Shown in pieces: positions 26,551 to 35,673 of a stretch of 64,000 nucleotides of DNA (positions are counted from its first letter, which is position 1; each line of letters starts with the position of its first letter). The notes beneath the pieces are model-generated. The model had not been told where the DNA came from, made no database searches, and worked only from the letters and a program-made list of their open reading frames with translations. Source of the stretch: Rhodothermus bifroesti (lineage in GTDB: Bacteria > Bacteroidota > Rhodothermia > Rhodothermales > Rhodothermaceae); assembly GCF_017908595.1 (NCBI RefSeq), contig NZ_JAGKTL010000004.1:348173-412172 (forward strand), written 5' to 3'. The translations under genes and the position numbers were made by a program.

Positions 26551-27126
26551 TTATACCAGAGTAGGCGCAGTTTCGACCAGCCAAACACCTTCGCGGTCGT
26601 CCACTTCGCGCAAGCGCACGCGCACCTCTTCACCGGGCAATGTAGGTACCTGGCGACCTACGATGTCGGGGCAGATCGGCAGTTCGCGCAACCCGCGGTC
26701 GATCATGACGAGCAGATAGACGGCAGCAGGCCTACCTAGGTCCATCAGCGCATCGAGTGCAGCTCGGGCTGTGCGACCCGTATAGATCACGTCGTCGATC
26801 AGGACCAAGTAGCGGTCGGTGACGTCGAACGGAATGTGCGTAGGACGCACCACAGGCTGCCGGGCGCGGAGCCGAACGTCGTCGCGGTACATTGTTACGT
26901 CCAGAATGCCCACAGGCACTTCTAAGCCAGCTGCAGCCTGAATTTTGGTCTGCAAGCGGCGGGCGAGGTAGACGCCGCGTGTCTGCATTCCGACCAGTGC
27001 CAGGCGGCCTTCGCTGGTAGCGTCGAGCGCAGCCCGCTCGATAATTTGCCGGGCCATACGCTCGAGCGTTCGGTCCAGATCGGCCGCATCCATGAGCTGC
27101 GCTTTGATGCGATCCTGGGCTTCCAT
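26551..27126 (-). CDS. pyrR: PyrR-type phosphoribosyltransferase/regulator
   Basis: 191 aa. PyrR proteins have uracil phosphoribosyltransferase activity and in many bacteria bind pyr mRNA leaders to control pyrimidine genes. The PRPP-binding loop is DDVIYTGRTARAALDAL (111 onward). The N-terminus IERAAL...RLALVGMQTRGVYLARRL and PVGILDVTMYRDDVRLR are characteristic. No pyr biosynthesis gene is in this window, so its targets are elsewhere. The gene is divergent from the DUF58 gene across a 210-base gap in which I see no pyr attenuator. Confidence 0.92.
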   Translation of the reverse strand: MEAQDRIKAQLMDAADLDRTLERMARQIIERAALDATSEGRLALVGMQTRGVYLARRLQTKIQAAAGLEVPVGILDVTMYRDDVRLRARQPVVRPTHIPFDVTDRYLVLIDDVIYTGRTARAALDALMDLGRPAAVYLLVMIDRGLRELPICPDIVGRQVPTLPGEEVRVRLREVDDREGVWLVETAPTLV

Positions 27127-27336
27127 GCGTGTGGCTTAAGGTTAGCAGCTGCCGGCCCACACGCCTGCAAGGGGTAAAAGGATCCCGCCTACCCCTCAAG
27201 GAAAGCAGTTTTTCGTAGGCTAAAGCTGATAGGCCAAGGTAGGAAAGCGTCCTGGCCTCCAAAAGAGCCATATGGAACCCTTAGCTTTTGCTATGCTAAA
27301 AGGGGTCAGCTTTCCGCACACAATCAATCGGATACG
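27127..27336. other. Divergent promoter region between pyrR and DUF58 gene
   Basis: 210 bases between two divergent genes, so promoters for both must lie here. No clear operator, repeat or attenuator was found by eye. Confidence 0.5.
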
Positions 27337-28272
27337 GTGACCCGCCCTCCCACCTTGCAGTACCTAGACCCGAGCGTGCTTTCGCGCCTTAAAAACATGG
27401 AGCTGCGGGCACGCTTGATCGTCGAAGGGTTCATTACCGGACTGCACCGCAGCCCCTATCACGGCTTTTCTGTCGAATTTGCAGAACATCGACCCTATAA
27501 CCCTGGAGATGAGCTGCGCCGCATCGACTGGAAAGTCTACGGCAAGACAGATCGTTTTTACGTCAAGCAGTACGAAGAGGAAACCAACTTGCGGCACTAC
27601 GTCGTGCTCGACACGTCGCCCTCGATGCGCTACCGCTATCGCAGTCCGCTAACGAAGCTGGAATATGGCGCCTATTTGGCGGCTGCGCTACATTTTTTGA
27701 TGTTGCGCCAGCGCGACGCCACAGGGCTGATTGCTTTCGACGAGCGCGTGCACACGCTACTTCCCCCTCGGAGCAAGCCGGGCTATTTGCATACTTTGCT
27801 GGCCCATCTGGAACGGCTGGTTCGCGCCGAGGGTAATGCCACGACGACCCGCACTGCTGTGGCTCCAGTGCTGCACGAAGTCGCCGAGCGGCTGCCGCGC
27901 CGCGGCCTGGTAGTGCTCATCACAGATTTGTTTGACAATGCAGCTGCCCACGAAGAGCTGTTACGAGCGCTGCGTCACTTGCGTCACCGCGGCCACGAAG
28001 TGCTGGTGTTTCACGTGCTTGAAGCCGCCACTGAGCGACGCTTGGAGCTCCCCGACCGACCACTCCGGCTTGTCGACATGGAAACAGGCGAAACGCTCAC
28101 TCTGCACCCGGCCCAGTTTCGGCAGGCCTACATCCAAGCCCTACAGCAGTTTACCGAGCACTTCCGCCGCCGCTGCCTAGAGCACCGCATCGACTTTGTC
28201 GAGCTCGACACCGCCCAACCTTACGACGCAGCCCTCATGGCCTACCTGAACAAACGCCAACGCCTAAGCTAA
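27337..28272 (+). CDS. DUF58 domain protein
   Basis: 311 aa with a GTG start at 27337. The DUF58 core with its vWA-like fold is visible as HRSPYHGFSVEFAEHRPYNPGDELRRIDWKVYGKTDRFYVK, split over residues 42-82, then LDTSPSMRYR (a MIDAS-like DTSPS), and a later VVLITDLFDN strand. Such proteins sit beside MoxR-type AAA ATPases and BatA/BatB in Bacteroidota, but none of those are adjacent here. The protein is soluble, without membrane helices. It is followed after 73 bases by a peptidase. Biochemical role is unknown. Confidence 0.9.
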   Translation: MTRPPTLQYLDPSVLSRLKNMELRARLIVEGFITGLHRSPYHGFSVEFAEHRPYNPGDELRRIDWKVYGKTDRFYVKQYEEETNLRHYVVLDTSPSMRYRYRSPLTKLEYGAYLAAALHFLMLRQRDATGLIAFDERVHTLLPPRSKPGYLHTLLAHLERLVRAEGNATTTRTAVAPVLHEVAERLPRRGLVVLITDLFDNAAAHEELLRALRHLRHRGHEVLVFHVLEAATERRLELPDRPLRLVDMETGETLTLHPAQFRQAYIQALQQFTEHFRRRCLEHRIDFVELDTAQPYDAALMAYLNKRQRLS

Positions 28273-28345
28273 TCCTATGCAAAAATGCGCTCACTTTGCC
28301 TATTTTAGAACGGTTATTTTCTCACGCTCCGAAGAAAAACGCATC

Positions 28346-30088
28346 ATGACGGCTCTACGTGCTTTGAGGTTACTTGGGTTGCTGATCGTAGGCTTTTGGG
28401 GAGTTAGCACCACGCATGCCCAGCAGGCAACGCCGGCCAGTACGCCAACCGTATTCGAAAATCCGGCTTTGGTTGCGCGCTACCAAGCCACCATCACACC
28501 GGAAGACCTGGCTGCGCACCTATTTATCGTGGCTTCAGACTATTTTGAGGGTCGCGAGACCACCACGCGAGGCCAAAAGCTGGCTGCTTATTACCTAGCA
28601 AGCCAATACCGAAAGCTCGGGCTTCGGCCAGCGGGCACGCAAAAGACCAGCCATCCTTATGCTCCTGAAGCCTACTTTCAGCCGTTTACCGTCTACGGAC
28701 AGCGCCTGCTTGAAGCTCGTCTGGTGGCTAGGCAAGCTGCTGACACGCTAGCCGACCTGCGGTTTGGCCCAGGGCACCCTGCAACTGAAGGCTACCTATG
28801 GTTAGGTGGCCAAGAAGGCACTGCGGGGAGCCTGGTCTTTGGAGGTTACGGTATTGCTGCACCAGCACTGGGCTACGACGACTATGCTGCGCTGGCTGCC
28901 GATAGCATTGCGCTCCGGGGGCGCTGGCTGTTAATCTTGGCCGATGAGCCTTTGGCCAACGACACCACAAGCCGTCTAACGCCAGACGGGAAGCTTTCGG
29001 AATGGACCACGCAGCCCTACCGCAAGCTGCGCCGAGCCCTAGAAGCCGGCGTAGCCGGCATCCTCATTGTGGGAGACCGCTCCCCACGTAACCGACAGCC
29101 TATTGCAGAACGCGCTGCGCGTTTGGCACAGGCACTTAGCGCGCACGTAGGCCGCTTGTCGCTTACCCCTGGCAGCACCCGCATGGCCATCCCGCCCATC
29201 TGGGTTATCAGCAGTAGCTTGGCCGATGCCTTGCTTGCCCCCAGCGGCTACACCATTGCCGAGCTGCAGCAGCAAATCGACGCCTCACGTCGTCCTGTGG
29301 TGCTTAGCCTTCCCCAGGTCATGCTCGAAGGCACCATCACCGAAGAAACCTTCCAAGCCCAAACCGAAAACGTCCTGGCCTACATTGAGGGCGCTGATCC
29401 CTTGCTTAAAGACGAAGTGGTCGTCCTTTCGGCCCACTACGACCACGTGGGCATTGACCCCTTAGCAGAGGGAGACCACATCTACAACGGTGCCGACGAC
29501 GATGGCACCGGCACGGTTGCCTTGCTTGAAATCGCCGAGGCCTTCGTGCAGGCCGCAAGTGACGGCTACGCGCCCCGCCGCTCTATCCTCTTTCTGCACG
29601 TATCCGGCGAAGAAAAAGGCCTGCTAGGCTCTGCTTACTACGCCGACCAAGAACCGGTCTTCCCTTTGGAAAAGACCGTTACTAACCTGAACATCGACAT
29701 GATCGGCCGTCATGATCCCACGCGGCAAGGCGAAGCAAACTACGTCTACATCATTGGCTCAAACTTGATTTCGCAAGAACTGCACGAGATCAACGTGCGC
29801 GTCAACGAACGCACCGGTATCGGACTTGTGCTCGACGAGCGCTTCAACAGCAAGGACGACCCCAACCGGTTCTACGCGCGTTCAGACCACTGGAACTTTG
29901 GCAAACACGGCATCCCGTTTATTTTCTTCTTCACCGGTACCCATGAAGACTATCACGGCACCGGCGACGAGCCGCACAAGATCGACTATGAACGCATGGC
30001 ACGCATCACCCGGCTCATTTTCGGTACCGCCTGGCAAGTGGCCAACCAGGAAACGCGCCCTGCTGTAACTGGAACGGGATTCAACTAA
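28346..30088 (+). CDS. M28 family zinc peptidase with PA domain
   Basis: 580 aa from the ATG at 28346, which gives a signal peptide ending near VSTTHAQ; the frame is open to 28277 but the extra part is not signal-like. A PA-like domain lies at about 150-280 (GYDDYAALAADS, AGVAGILIVGDR). The M28 catalytic part has the zinc ligands and catalytic residues intact: SAHYDH (about 363), GADDDGTGT (381), HVSGEEKGLLGS (421), NIDMIGRHD (448) and a distal DYHGTGDEPHKIDY His (537). It is an exported di-zinc aminopeptidase. It is followed six bases later by an M20 amidohydrolase, which suggests coordinated peptide use. Confidence 0.93.
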   Translation: MTALRALRLLGLLIVGFWGVSTTHAQQATPASTPTVFENPALVARYQATITPEDLAAHLFIVASDYFEGRETTTRGQKLAAYYLASQYRKLGLRPAGTQKTSHPYAPEAYFQPFTVYGQRLLEARLVARQAADTLADLRFGPGHPATEGYLWLGGQEGTAGSLVFGGYGIAAPALGYDDYAALAADSIALRGRWLLILADEPLANDTTSRLTPDGKLSEWTTQPYRKLRRALEAGVAGILIVGDRSPRNRQPIAERAARLAQALSAHVGRLSLTPGSTRMAIPPIWVISSSLADALLAPSGYTIAELQQQIDASRRPVVLSLPQVMLEGTITEETFQAQTENVLAYIEGADPLLKDEVVVLSAHYDHVGIDPLAEGDHIYNGADDDGTGTVALLEIAEAFVQAASDGYAPRRSILFLHVSGEEKGLLGSAYYADQEPVFPLEKTVTNLNIDMIGRHDPTRQGEANYVYIIGSNLISQELHEINVRVNERTGIGLVLDERFNSKDDPNRFYARSDHWNFGKHGIPFIFFFTGTHEDYHGTGDEPHKIDYERMARITRLIFGTAWQVANQETRPAVTGTGFN

Positions 30089-30094
30089 AGGGAT

Positions 30095-31297
30095 ATGTTG
30101 AAAGAAATTCAAGCGCTTAGCCACGAAATTTTTCCAGAGGTCGTACGCCTGCGGCGCGTGATTCACGCTCATCCGGAGCTTGCCTTTGAGGAGTACGAAA
30201 CAGCCCGACTGGTTGTCGAAACGCTGCAACCACTAGGGGTAGAAATCCAAACCGGCATAGCCCGCACAGGTGTCGTAGCCACACTGCGTGGCGCAGCGCC
30301 AGGTCCAACGGTCTTGCTTCGGGCCGACATGGACGCGCTGCCCATTCACGAAGAAAACGACTTTGACTTTCGCTCACGCTACCCAGGCAAAATGCACGCC
30401 TGTGGCCACGACGCGCACACGGCTTCGCTGCTGGGCACAGCGATGATCCTTGCCCAACTGCGCACGCGCTTGCGCGGCCAGGTGCGACTGGTTTTTCAAC
30501 CCAGCGAAGAAAAACTGCCTGGTGGCGCCCAAGCCATGATCCGTGAAGGCGTGCTGGAAGCCACCAACGACCTTCCAGCCCCAGAAGTTGTCTTTGCCCA
30601 GCACGTGCAGCCGGATTTGCCCGCTGGCACAATCGGCGTGCGCAGCGGCATGTACATGGCCTCGGCCGACGAGCTCTACATCACCGTTCGGGCCGAAGGA
30701 GGGCACGCCGCTGCACCTCACCGGCTACAAGCCGATGGCGTGCTTGTGGCTGCGCACATTATTATAGCGCTCCAGGCCATCATCAGTCGCCATGCACCAC
30801 CCGACGTCCCTTCGGTACTCTCCATCGGACGCGTGCTTGCCGAGGGGGCTACCAATGTGTTGCCCGCTACCGTACGCCTTGAGGGCACCTTCCGCGCCAT
30901 GGACGAAGACTGGCGTTTCCGAGCCCACAAGCTAATCCAACGCGTTGTGCAGCATACCGCCCAAGCCCATGGTGCCGAGGCCGACGTAGAGATTGTGGTA
31001 GGCTACCCAGCACTCTACAACCACGAAGATCCCACAGCTTTGGTGCGCCAAGCTGCCTGTGAGTACGTAGGACCCGACCGTGTCGTAGAGCTTGAGCCTT
31101 GGTTTGCCAGCGAAGACTTTGCCTATTTTCTGCGGGAACGTCCAGGCTGCTTCTATCGCATCGGCACAGGTAACCCCGCAAAAGGCATCACCAGCGGCCT
31201 ACATACGCCACGCTTTACGATCGATGAAGAAGCCCTGCGCATTGCTCCAGGCTTTATGGCCTACCTGACCTGGCGCTACTTGCAGTCAGCCCCATGA
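30095..31297 (+). CDS. M20 family amidohydrolase (hippurate hydrolase-like)
   Basis: 400 aa, cytoplasmic. AAAGGGA precedes the ATG closely. Metal-binding motifs are RADMDALPIHEEN (about 76-88), HACGHDAHTA (97-106), and QPSEE with GG (135-145). The dimerisation domain follows (AEGGHAAAPH), and the final ligand is in WFASEDFAYF. The family removes N-acyl groups from amino acids (hippurate, N-acetyl amino acids, IAA-amino acids). The exact substrate is not predictable. Overlaps the DUF2461 gene by four bases. Confidence 0.92.
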   Translation: MLKEIQALSHEIFPEVVRLRRVIHAHPELAFEEYETARLVVETLQPLGVEIQTGIARTGVVATLRGAAPGPTVLLRADMDALPIHEENDFDFRSRYPGKMHACGHDAHTASLLGTAMILAQLRTRLRGQVRLVFQPSEEKLPGGAQAMIREGVLEATNDLPAPEVVFAQHVQPDLPAGTIGVRSGMYMASADELYITVRAEGGHAAAPHRLQADGVLVAAHIIIALQAIISRHAPPDVPSVLSIGRVLAEGATNVLPATVRLEGTFRAMDEDWRFRAHKLIQRVVQHTAQAHGAEADVEIVVGYPALYNHEDPTALVRQAACEYVGPDRVVELEPWFASEDFAYFLRERPGCFYRIGTGNPAKGITSGLHTPRFTIDEEALRIAPGFMAYLTWRYLQSAP

Positions 31298-31989
31298 CCA
31301 ATCTGCACGATTTTCCCCCCTTCCCTGGCTTTCGACCCCAAGCGCTTGCTTTCCTGCGCCAACTAAAGCAGCACAACGACCGCGCCTGGTTTCGACCTCG
31401 TAAGCCCATCTATGAAGATGAGCTGCGCTGGCCAATGCAGTGTCTCCTTGCCGAAGTAGGCCGCGAGCTTGCTCGACGGGGCTTGCCGCTGCGCGGCGAC
31501 CCCGAACAGGGACTGTTTCGGATCTATCGCGACACGCGTTTTTCCCCAAACAAGCAGCCCTACAAAACCCATATCGGGGCCGTGCTCTCCCGCAGCGGCA
31601 GCCGTAACGAACAAGGCGTCGTGTACATCCACATCGAACCCGACGCATCGTTTCTGAGCGCAGGTTTTTGGAAACCCGACGCGCGCTTGCTGCGGCGCTG
31701 GCGCCAACACCTCCTCCAAGAAGCCGATACCTTCTTAGCCCTGGTGCACCATCTTCAAGCCCAAGGTCTGATACTGGAAACCGACACCGCATGCAAACGC
31801 CTACCGCGCGGCTTCGAAGATGCCGCCCATTCCCCAGTGGCCCCCTACCTGCGCTGGAATTCCTTCCTGGTCAGCCAAGACGTCCCCAACGAAGCCGTAC
31901 TCAAACCCACCTTTACGCAGCAAGTTGTCCGCTTTACCGAAAGCGTACTGCCTTTGTTGACGTTCGGCTGGCAGGCACAAGACGCCTAA
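31294..31989 (+). CDS. DUF2461 family protein
   Basis: 231 aa, soluble. Recognisable by the family pattern FLRQLKQHNDRAWF near the N-terminus, then GLFRIYRDTRFSPNKQPYKTH and YIHIEPDASFLSAGFWKPD, with the later WNSFLVSQDVPNE. The family is widespread and uncharacterised; it is often a single-domain protein of 220-230 residues, which fits. Its start overlaps the amidohydrolase stop (ATGA), so it is the last gene of that operon. Function unknown. Confidence 0.9.
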   Translation: MTNLHDFPPFPGFRPQALAFLRQLKQHNDRAWFRPRKPIYEDELRWPMQCLLAEVGRELARRGLPLRGDPEQGLFRIYRDTRFSPNKQPYKTHIGAVLSRSGSRNEQGVVYIHIEPDASFLSAGFWKPDARLLRRWRQHLLQEADTFLALVHHLQAQGLILETDTACKRLPRGFEDAAHSPVAPYLRWNSFLVSQDVPNEAVLKPTFTQQVVRFTESVLPLLTFGWQAQDA

Positions 31990-32138
31990 CCCGCTTTAAG
32001 CCCCAAACCCCGCGTGCGCTCAAGCGCAGCATACCACCTCTGAGAAACAACACAAACACACCTTCCCACGCACACGCTTTCTGCTTTTCACACCGTCTTA
32101 ATACCAACTGCGCATCCCACACGGAAATTTGACGTATA

Positions 32139-32172
32139 GGTCAAAAGTTGACTAGTAAGTCACTTTTTGACC
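32139..32172 (+). promoter_or_regulatory. Operator for the TetR regulator
   Basis: Near-palindrome with 15-base arms (32139-32153 and 32158-32172) that match at 13 of 15 positions around a four-base centre. It ends eight bases before the TetR start codon. TetR repressors bind such sites, so it is the probable autoregulatory operator for the whole efflux operon. Confidence 0.7.
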
Positions 32173-32180
32173 ATACATTC

Positions 32181-32831
32181 ATGAATTCCGCAAACTTATC
32201 CCGCAAAGAGCGCGAGCGGCTGATGCGCCGGCAGGCCATGCTGGAGGCTGCGCGCGCAGTCTTTGCCGAAAAGGGCTATGCCAACGCGACGCTGGAAGAA
32301 ATAGCCCAGCGGGCCGAGTTCGGTAAGGGCACCTTGTACAACTACTTTCCCGGGGGCAAAGATGAGCTGTTTTTTGCTGTCTTTGAGGAGGTATTTGCAC
32401 AATTCCAGGAGCTTATCGATGCAGCTTTTACGCCAGCAGCGTCTTTTCGTGAAGGCTTTGAGGCGTTTGTACGTGCCAGTTTTGCCTTTTTTGCGCAGCA
32501 CCACGAAGTCCTGCTGCTGGTTATGCGCGAGTCGCAGCGTATGTTGCTAAGCCCGGAGCCCGAGCGGGCTGCCTTTTTCCAGGATCAATACAACCGCGTT
32601 GTGCAGCACCTGAGCCGTCATATTCAGGGGGCTATTGAGCGGAACGAAGTAAAGCCACTACCACCAGAAGCCGTAGCCCATACCCTCATAGGCAACCTGC
32701 ATGGCATTCATATGCATCTTATGCTGAAAGCATGCCAGCATCTTCCTGCGCAGCGTCAGGCGCTGATCGATTCCGAAGCCGCTGCGCACTTTCTCTGCAC
32801 GTTGCTGCTCGAAGGTCTACTGAAGCCGTAA
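32181..32831 (+). CDS. TetR/AcrR family repressor of the efflux operon
   Basis: 216 aa from the ATG at 32181; a TTG further upstream lies within the operator palindrome and is rejected. The DNA-binding HTH is at about residues 28-55 with FAEKGYANATLEEIAQRA and FGKGTLYNYFPG, typical of TetR recognition helices. The C-terminal ligand-binding domain has AFFAQHHEVLLLVMRES and QHLSRHIQGAIERNEV. It is the first gene of a four-gene operon (TetR, TolC-like, MFP, RND) and probably represses it, inducible by a drug or envelope-toxic molecule. Confidence 0.92.
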   Translation: MNSANLSRKERERLMRRQAMLEAARAVFAEKGYANATLEEIAQRAEFGKGTLYNYFPGGKDELFFAVFEEVFAQFQELIDAAFTPAASFREGFEAFVRASFAFFAQHHEVLLLVMRESQRMLLSPEPERAAFFQDQYNRVVQHLSRHIQGAIERNEVKPLPPEAVAHTLIGNLHGIHMHLMLKACQHLPAQRQALIDSEAAAHFLCTLLLEGLLKP

Positions 32832-32849
32832 AAATCAGAAAAAAGCGTT

Positions 32850-34454
32850 ATGCGTCGCGTGATTTTAGAGATTTTGCTATTTCTCCCGCTTCCGCTTGCT
32901 GCACAGCCTATCTTAACGCCTGAGGCGCGCCCGCAGCCCATAACCTTAACCTTAGAGGAAGCCATTCAGATAGCCTTGGTGCAAAACCGGGCGCTTGAGC
33001 GCGTGCGCCTCGGCGTGGAAAACGCAAAGGCGCAGGTACGCGAAGCCTGGGGGCAGGTGCTGCCGCAGGTCAATTTGAGCGCAAGCTACACGCGCAATGT
33101 CAAAAGTGCCAACCCGTTTGCGGGTTCAAGTGCAGGCAATCTGTTTAACTCGTTGGGCTTTATTGACTGGCTGGCTTATAACGAGCGTGCCCGCACCGAC
33201 GACGACCCGACTACGGAGCCGATCTCGTTTAGTGAGTTCGTAGATCGTCAACAACAGGGGCTGGAAGAAGCTGGCATTCGGGTACGCGCCAGTGAAAATC
33301 CATTCGCTGTGGACAACCAGTTCGTTGGTAGCCTCAGCATTGAACAAACGCTCTTTAGCAAAACTGCTTTTGCAGCCATTAAAGGTGCAGCAGTACTCAA
33401 AGCGATTGGTGAGCAAGGCGTCGCGCGACAAGAGCAGGTGCTGATTGACCAAGTGCGCAGAGCCTTCTATGGGGCGTTGCTGGCTCAAGAACACGTGCAT
33501 GTGGTAGCGCAAAGCGTCGAGCGCACGCGAGCAACGCTTCAGGAGACGATCCAGCGTGTGGCCCAAGGCGTTGCACCCCAATTTCAGCGCCTGAGCGCTG
33601 AGGTTGAGCTAGCTAACCTAGAAACCCAACTCATTCAGGTTCAAAACCAAGCGGCCCAGGCCCAAGATCAACTCAAGCTGTTGCTAGGCATCCCCATCGA
33701 GCAGCCGATTAGGTTGCGTGGCCGACTTGAAGCTCCCGACGTAAGCCGCTACCAACAGGTCTCTTTAGAAGACGCCTTGGCGATGGCTCTCGAGCGTCGG
33801 CCCGACCTGGAGCAGTTTCGGCTCGAGATCAAGCTGCGCGAAATTGATCGGGAACTGACCCAAGCAAGCCGTTACCCTCGGCTAAGCGCCTTCGCCAACC
33901 TGAACTATATCGGTAACGTACCGGACTACCGCAGCCTGATCCTTTCAGACCCGGATGATCCGTTTACGTTTTCCCAACGCACGAACAACTTTTTCTCCCG
34001 GGATTACTGGAACCCCTCGATAGGTGTAGGCCTGCGCCTAACGTGGACGATCTTTTCCGGATTTCAGACCTCGGCTCGGGTACAGCAACGCCAGCTTGCC
34101 CTTAAGCAAGCCGAACTCGACTACGCTCAGCAGCTGGAACAGGTGCGCTTAGAGGTGCTGCAGGCGCTACGCGACCTGGAGGCCGCACGCCGCCGGCTGG
34201 TCAGCCAGGAACGCAACGTTGAACGCGCCGAGCTCAACTATGAGCACGCCCGCATCCGGTTGCGCGAAGGCGTGGCTAGCCCGCTCGAAGAACGGGAAGC
34301 TTCCCAGCAACTCGACCTGAGCCGACTGAACTATCTCCAGGCTATCTACGATTACCTCACGGCCCAAAGTGCCTTCGAGGCCGCCGTTGGACTCATTCTC
34401 CCCCCTGGCCAGGAGGATCAGTTCAAGCTGACGCTGCAGCATGAACCCCGGTAG
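32850..34454 (+). CDS. TolC-family outer-membrane channel
   Basis: 534 aa. Signal peptide MRRVILEILLFLPLPLAAQP. Then follow the paired repeats of the outer membrane efflux protein family: LTLEEAIQIALVQNRALE (near 33), a long first half with coiled segments, and a second half starting VSLEDALAMALERRPDLEQF (near 304) and DYAQQLEQVRLEVLQALRDL. The family forms a trimeric beta-barrel and a periplasmic helical tunnel. A segment at about 75-150 (SANPFAGSSAGNLFNSLGF and DFVDRQQQ-like) is an insertion relative to E. coli TolC. It is in an operon with the MFP and RND genes. Confidence 0.9.
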   Translation: MRRVILEILLFLPLPLAAQPILTPEARPQPITLTLEEAIQIALVQNRALERVRLGVENAKAQVREAWGQVLPQVNLSASYTRNVKSANPFAGSSAGNLFNSLGFIDWLAYNERARTDDDPTTEPISFSEFVDRQQQGLEEAGIRVRASENPFAVDNQFVGSLSIEQTLFSKTAFAAIKGAAVLKAIGEQGVARQEQVLIDQVRRAFYGALLAQEHVHVVAQSVERTRATLQETIQRVAQGVAPQFQRLSAEVELANLETQLIQVQNQAAQAQDQLKLLLGIPIEQPIRLRGRLEAPDVSRYQQVSLEDALAMALERRPDLEQFRLEIKLREIDRELTQASRYPRLSAFANLNYIGNVPDYRSLILSDPDDPFTFSQRTNNFFSRDYWNPSIGVGLRLTWTIFSGFQTSARVQQRQLALKQAELDYAQQLEQVRLEVLQALRDLEAARRRLVSQERNVERAELNYEHARIRLREGVASPLEEREASQQLDLSRLNYLQAIYDYLTAQSAFEAAVGLILPPGQEDQFKLTLQHEPR

Positions 34455-34483
34455 TTTCCTCACCTTCTAACCGAGAAAATGCC

Positions 34484-35662
34484 ATGCATACACCTGTTTT
34501 GAAGGCTTACTGCGCGGCTGTGCTCATAGCTAGCCTACTGCCGGCCTGCACGGCCCCTGAAGCTTCGGCGCCAACCCCCGAAGCAGCGCAGGTAGCCTCT
34601 AAACGCCGCGTGCGTGTCGAAGTGCTTCAGCTAGAGCTAACACGGTTTGTGGACTGGATCGATCTTACCGGCACAGTAGCAGCTGAGCAGGACGCCACGC
34701 TCTCGGCCCAGGCTTCGGGCACAGTGGAATACCTTGCACCCCTGGGCCGGCGTGTTGCAGCCGGTGCAGTGCTGGCGCAGCTGGACCAGACGCTGGCACA
34801 AGCTGCCTTGCAGCAAGCCGAAGCCCAGCTGGCCAGCGCCCGAGCTGCCTACGAGCTGGCGCTTGACAACTTTAGGCGACAGGAACCCCTCTTTCGCGAC
34901 TCGATCATCAGTCCGCTTGAGTTTGAAAACGTCCGTGCGCAGCGCAACCAAGCCGAAGCCCAGCTGCGGCTTGCCGAAGCTGCCTTAGAGCAAGCGCGCA
35001 AGCAACTAGCGCACACCGTAATCCGCGCGCCATTTCCGGGTACGGTAGAAGCCCATTTCGTAAACCAAGGGGAACAGATTGCTTTAGGACAACCCGTGGT
35101 GCGTCTGGTAAACCTACAGCAGGTTAAGGTGCGGGCCGGGGTTCCCGAACGTTACGCGCGGGATGTCCGTCCGGGCACGCCCGTGACGTTAAGTTTTCAA
35201 GCCTATGGGTTGGCCTCCCGCAACGCGCGCATCACGTTTGTCGGGAATGCCATCGATCCGGCTAGCCGCACTTTCCCTATCGAGATCGCACTCGAAAATC
35301 CCGATGGGCAGATTAAGCCCGAAATGGTTGTTCGCCTGCGCCTGGCTCGGCAAACACTCGACAGCGTGGTCGTCGTTCCCCTTCCGGCTATTGTGCGTAG
35401 CGAGACGGGGACAGGCGTGTTCGTGGTCGACAGCACGGCCGAAGGGCCAGCAGCCCGCTTCCGCACCGTAACGCTCGGCCCTTCGGCCGATGGACTGGTC
35501 GTCGTCAACCAGGGCCTGCAAGCAGGGGAAAGCATCGTCGTACTCGGGCAAAATAACCTAACCGACGGCGATCTGCTTGAAATCTTGCAAACCTATCGCT
35601 CGGCCAGTGAGGCTGCTAGCGTCTTGAGCGACACCACAGCCGCAGCAGCGCAAACGCCTTAA
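34484..35662 (+). CDS. RND membrane-fusion lipoprotein (AcrA-like)
   Basis: 392 aa. A lipoprotein signal with lipobox LLPAC at about 18-22 places it on the inner membrane facing the periplasm. Order of parts: beta-barrel/lipoyl (TLSAQASGTVEYLAPLGRRV), alpha-hairpin (AALQQAEAQLASARAAYELA and RNQAEAQLRLAEAALEQA), second lipoyl half (VIRAPFPGTVEAHFVNQGEQ), beta barrel and membrane-proximal domain (VVPLPAIVRSETGTGVFVVD). It bridges the RND pump to the TolC channel. Co-transcribed with both. Confidence 0.93.
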   Translation: MHTPVLKAYCAAVLIASLLPACTAPEASAPTPEAAQVASKRRVRVEVLQLELTRFVDWIDLTGTVAAEQDATLSAQASGTVEYLAPLGRRVAAGAVLAQLDQTLAQAALQQAEAQLASARAAYELALDNFRRQEPLFRDSIISPLEFENVRAQRNQAEAQLRLAEAALEQARKQLAHTVIRAPFPGTVEAHFVNQGEQIALGQPVVRLVNLQQVKVRAGVPERYARDVRPGTPVTLSFQAYGLASRNARITFVGNAIDPASRTFPIEIALENPDGQIKPEMVVRLRLARQTLDSVVVVPLPAIVRSETGTGVFVVDSTAEGPAARFRTVTLGPSADGLVVVNQGLQAGESIVVLGQNNLTDGDLLEILQTYRSASEAASVLSDTTAAAAQTP

Positions 35663-35673
35663 CTCAATCAGGG

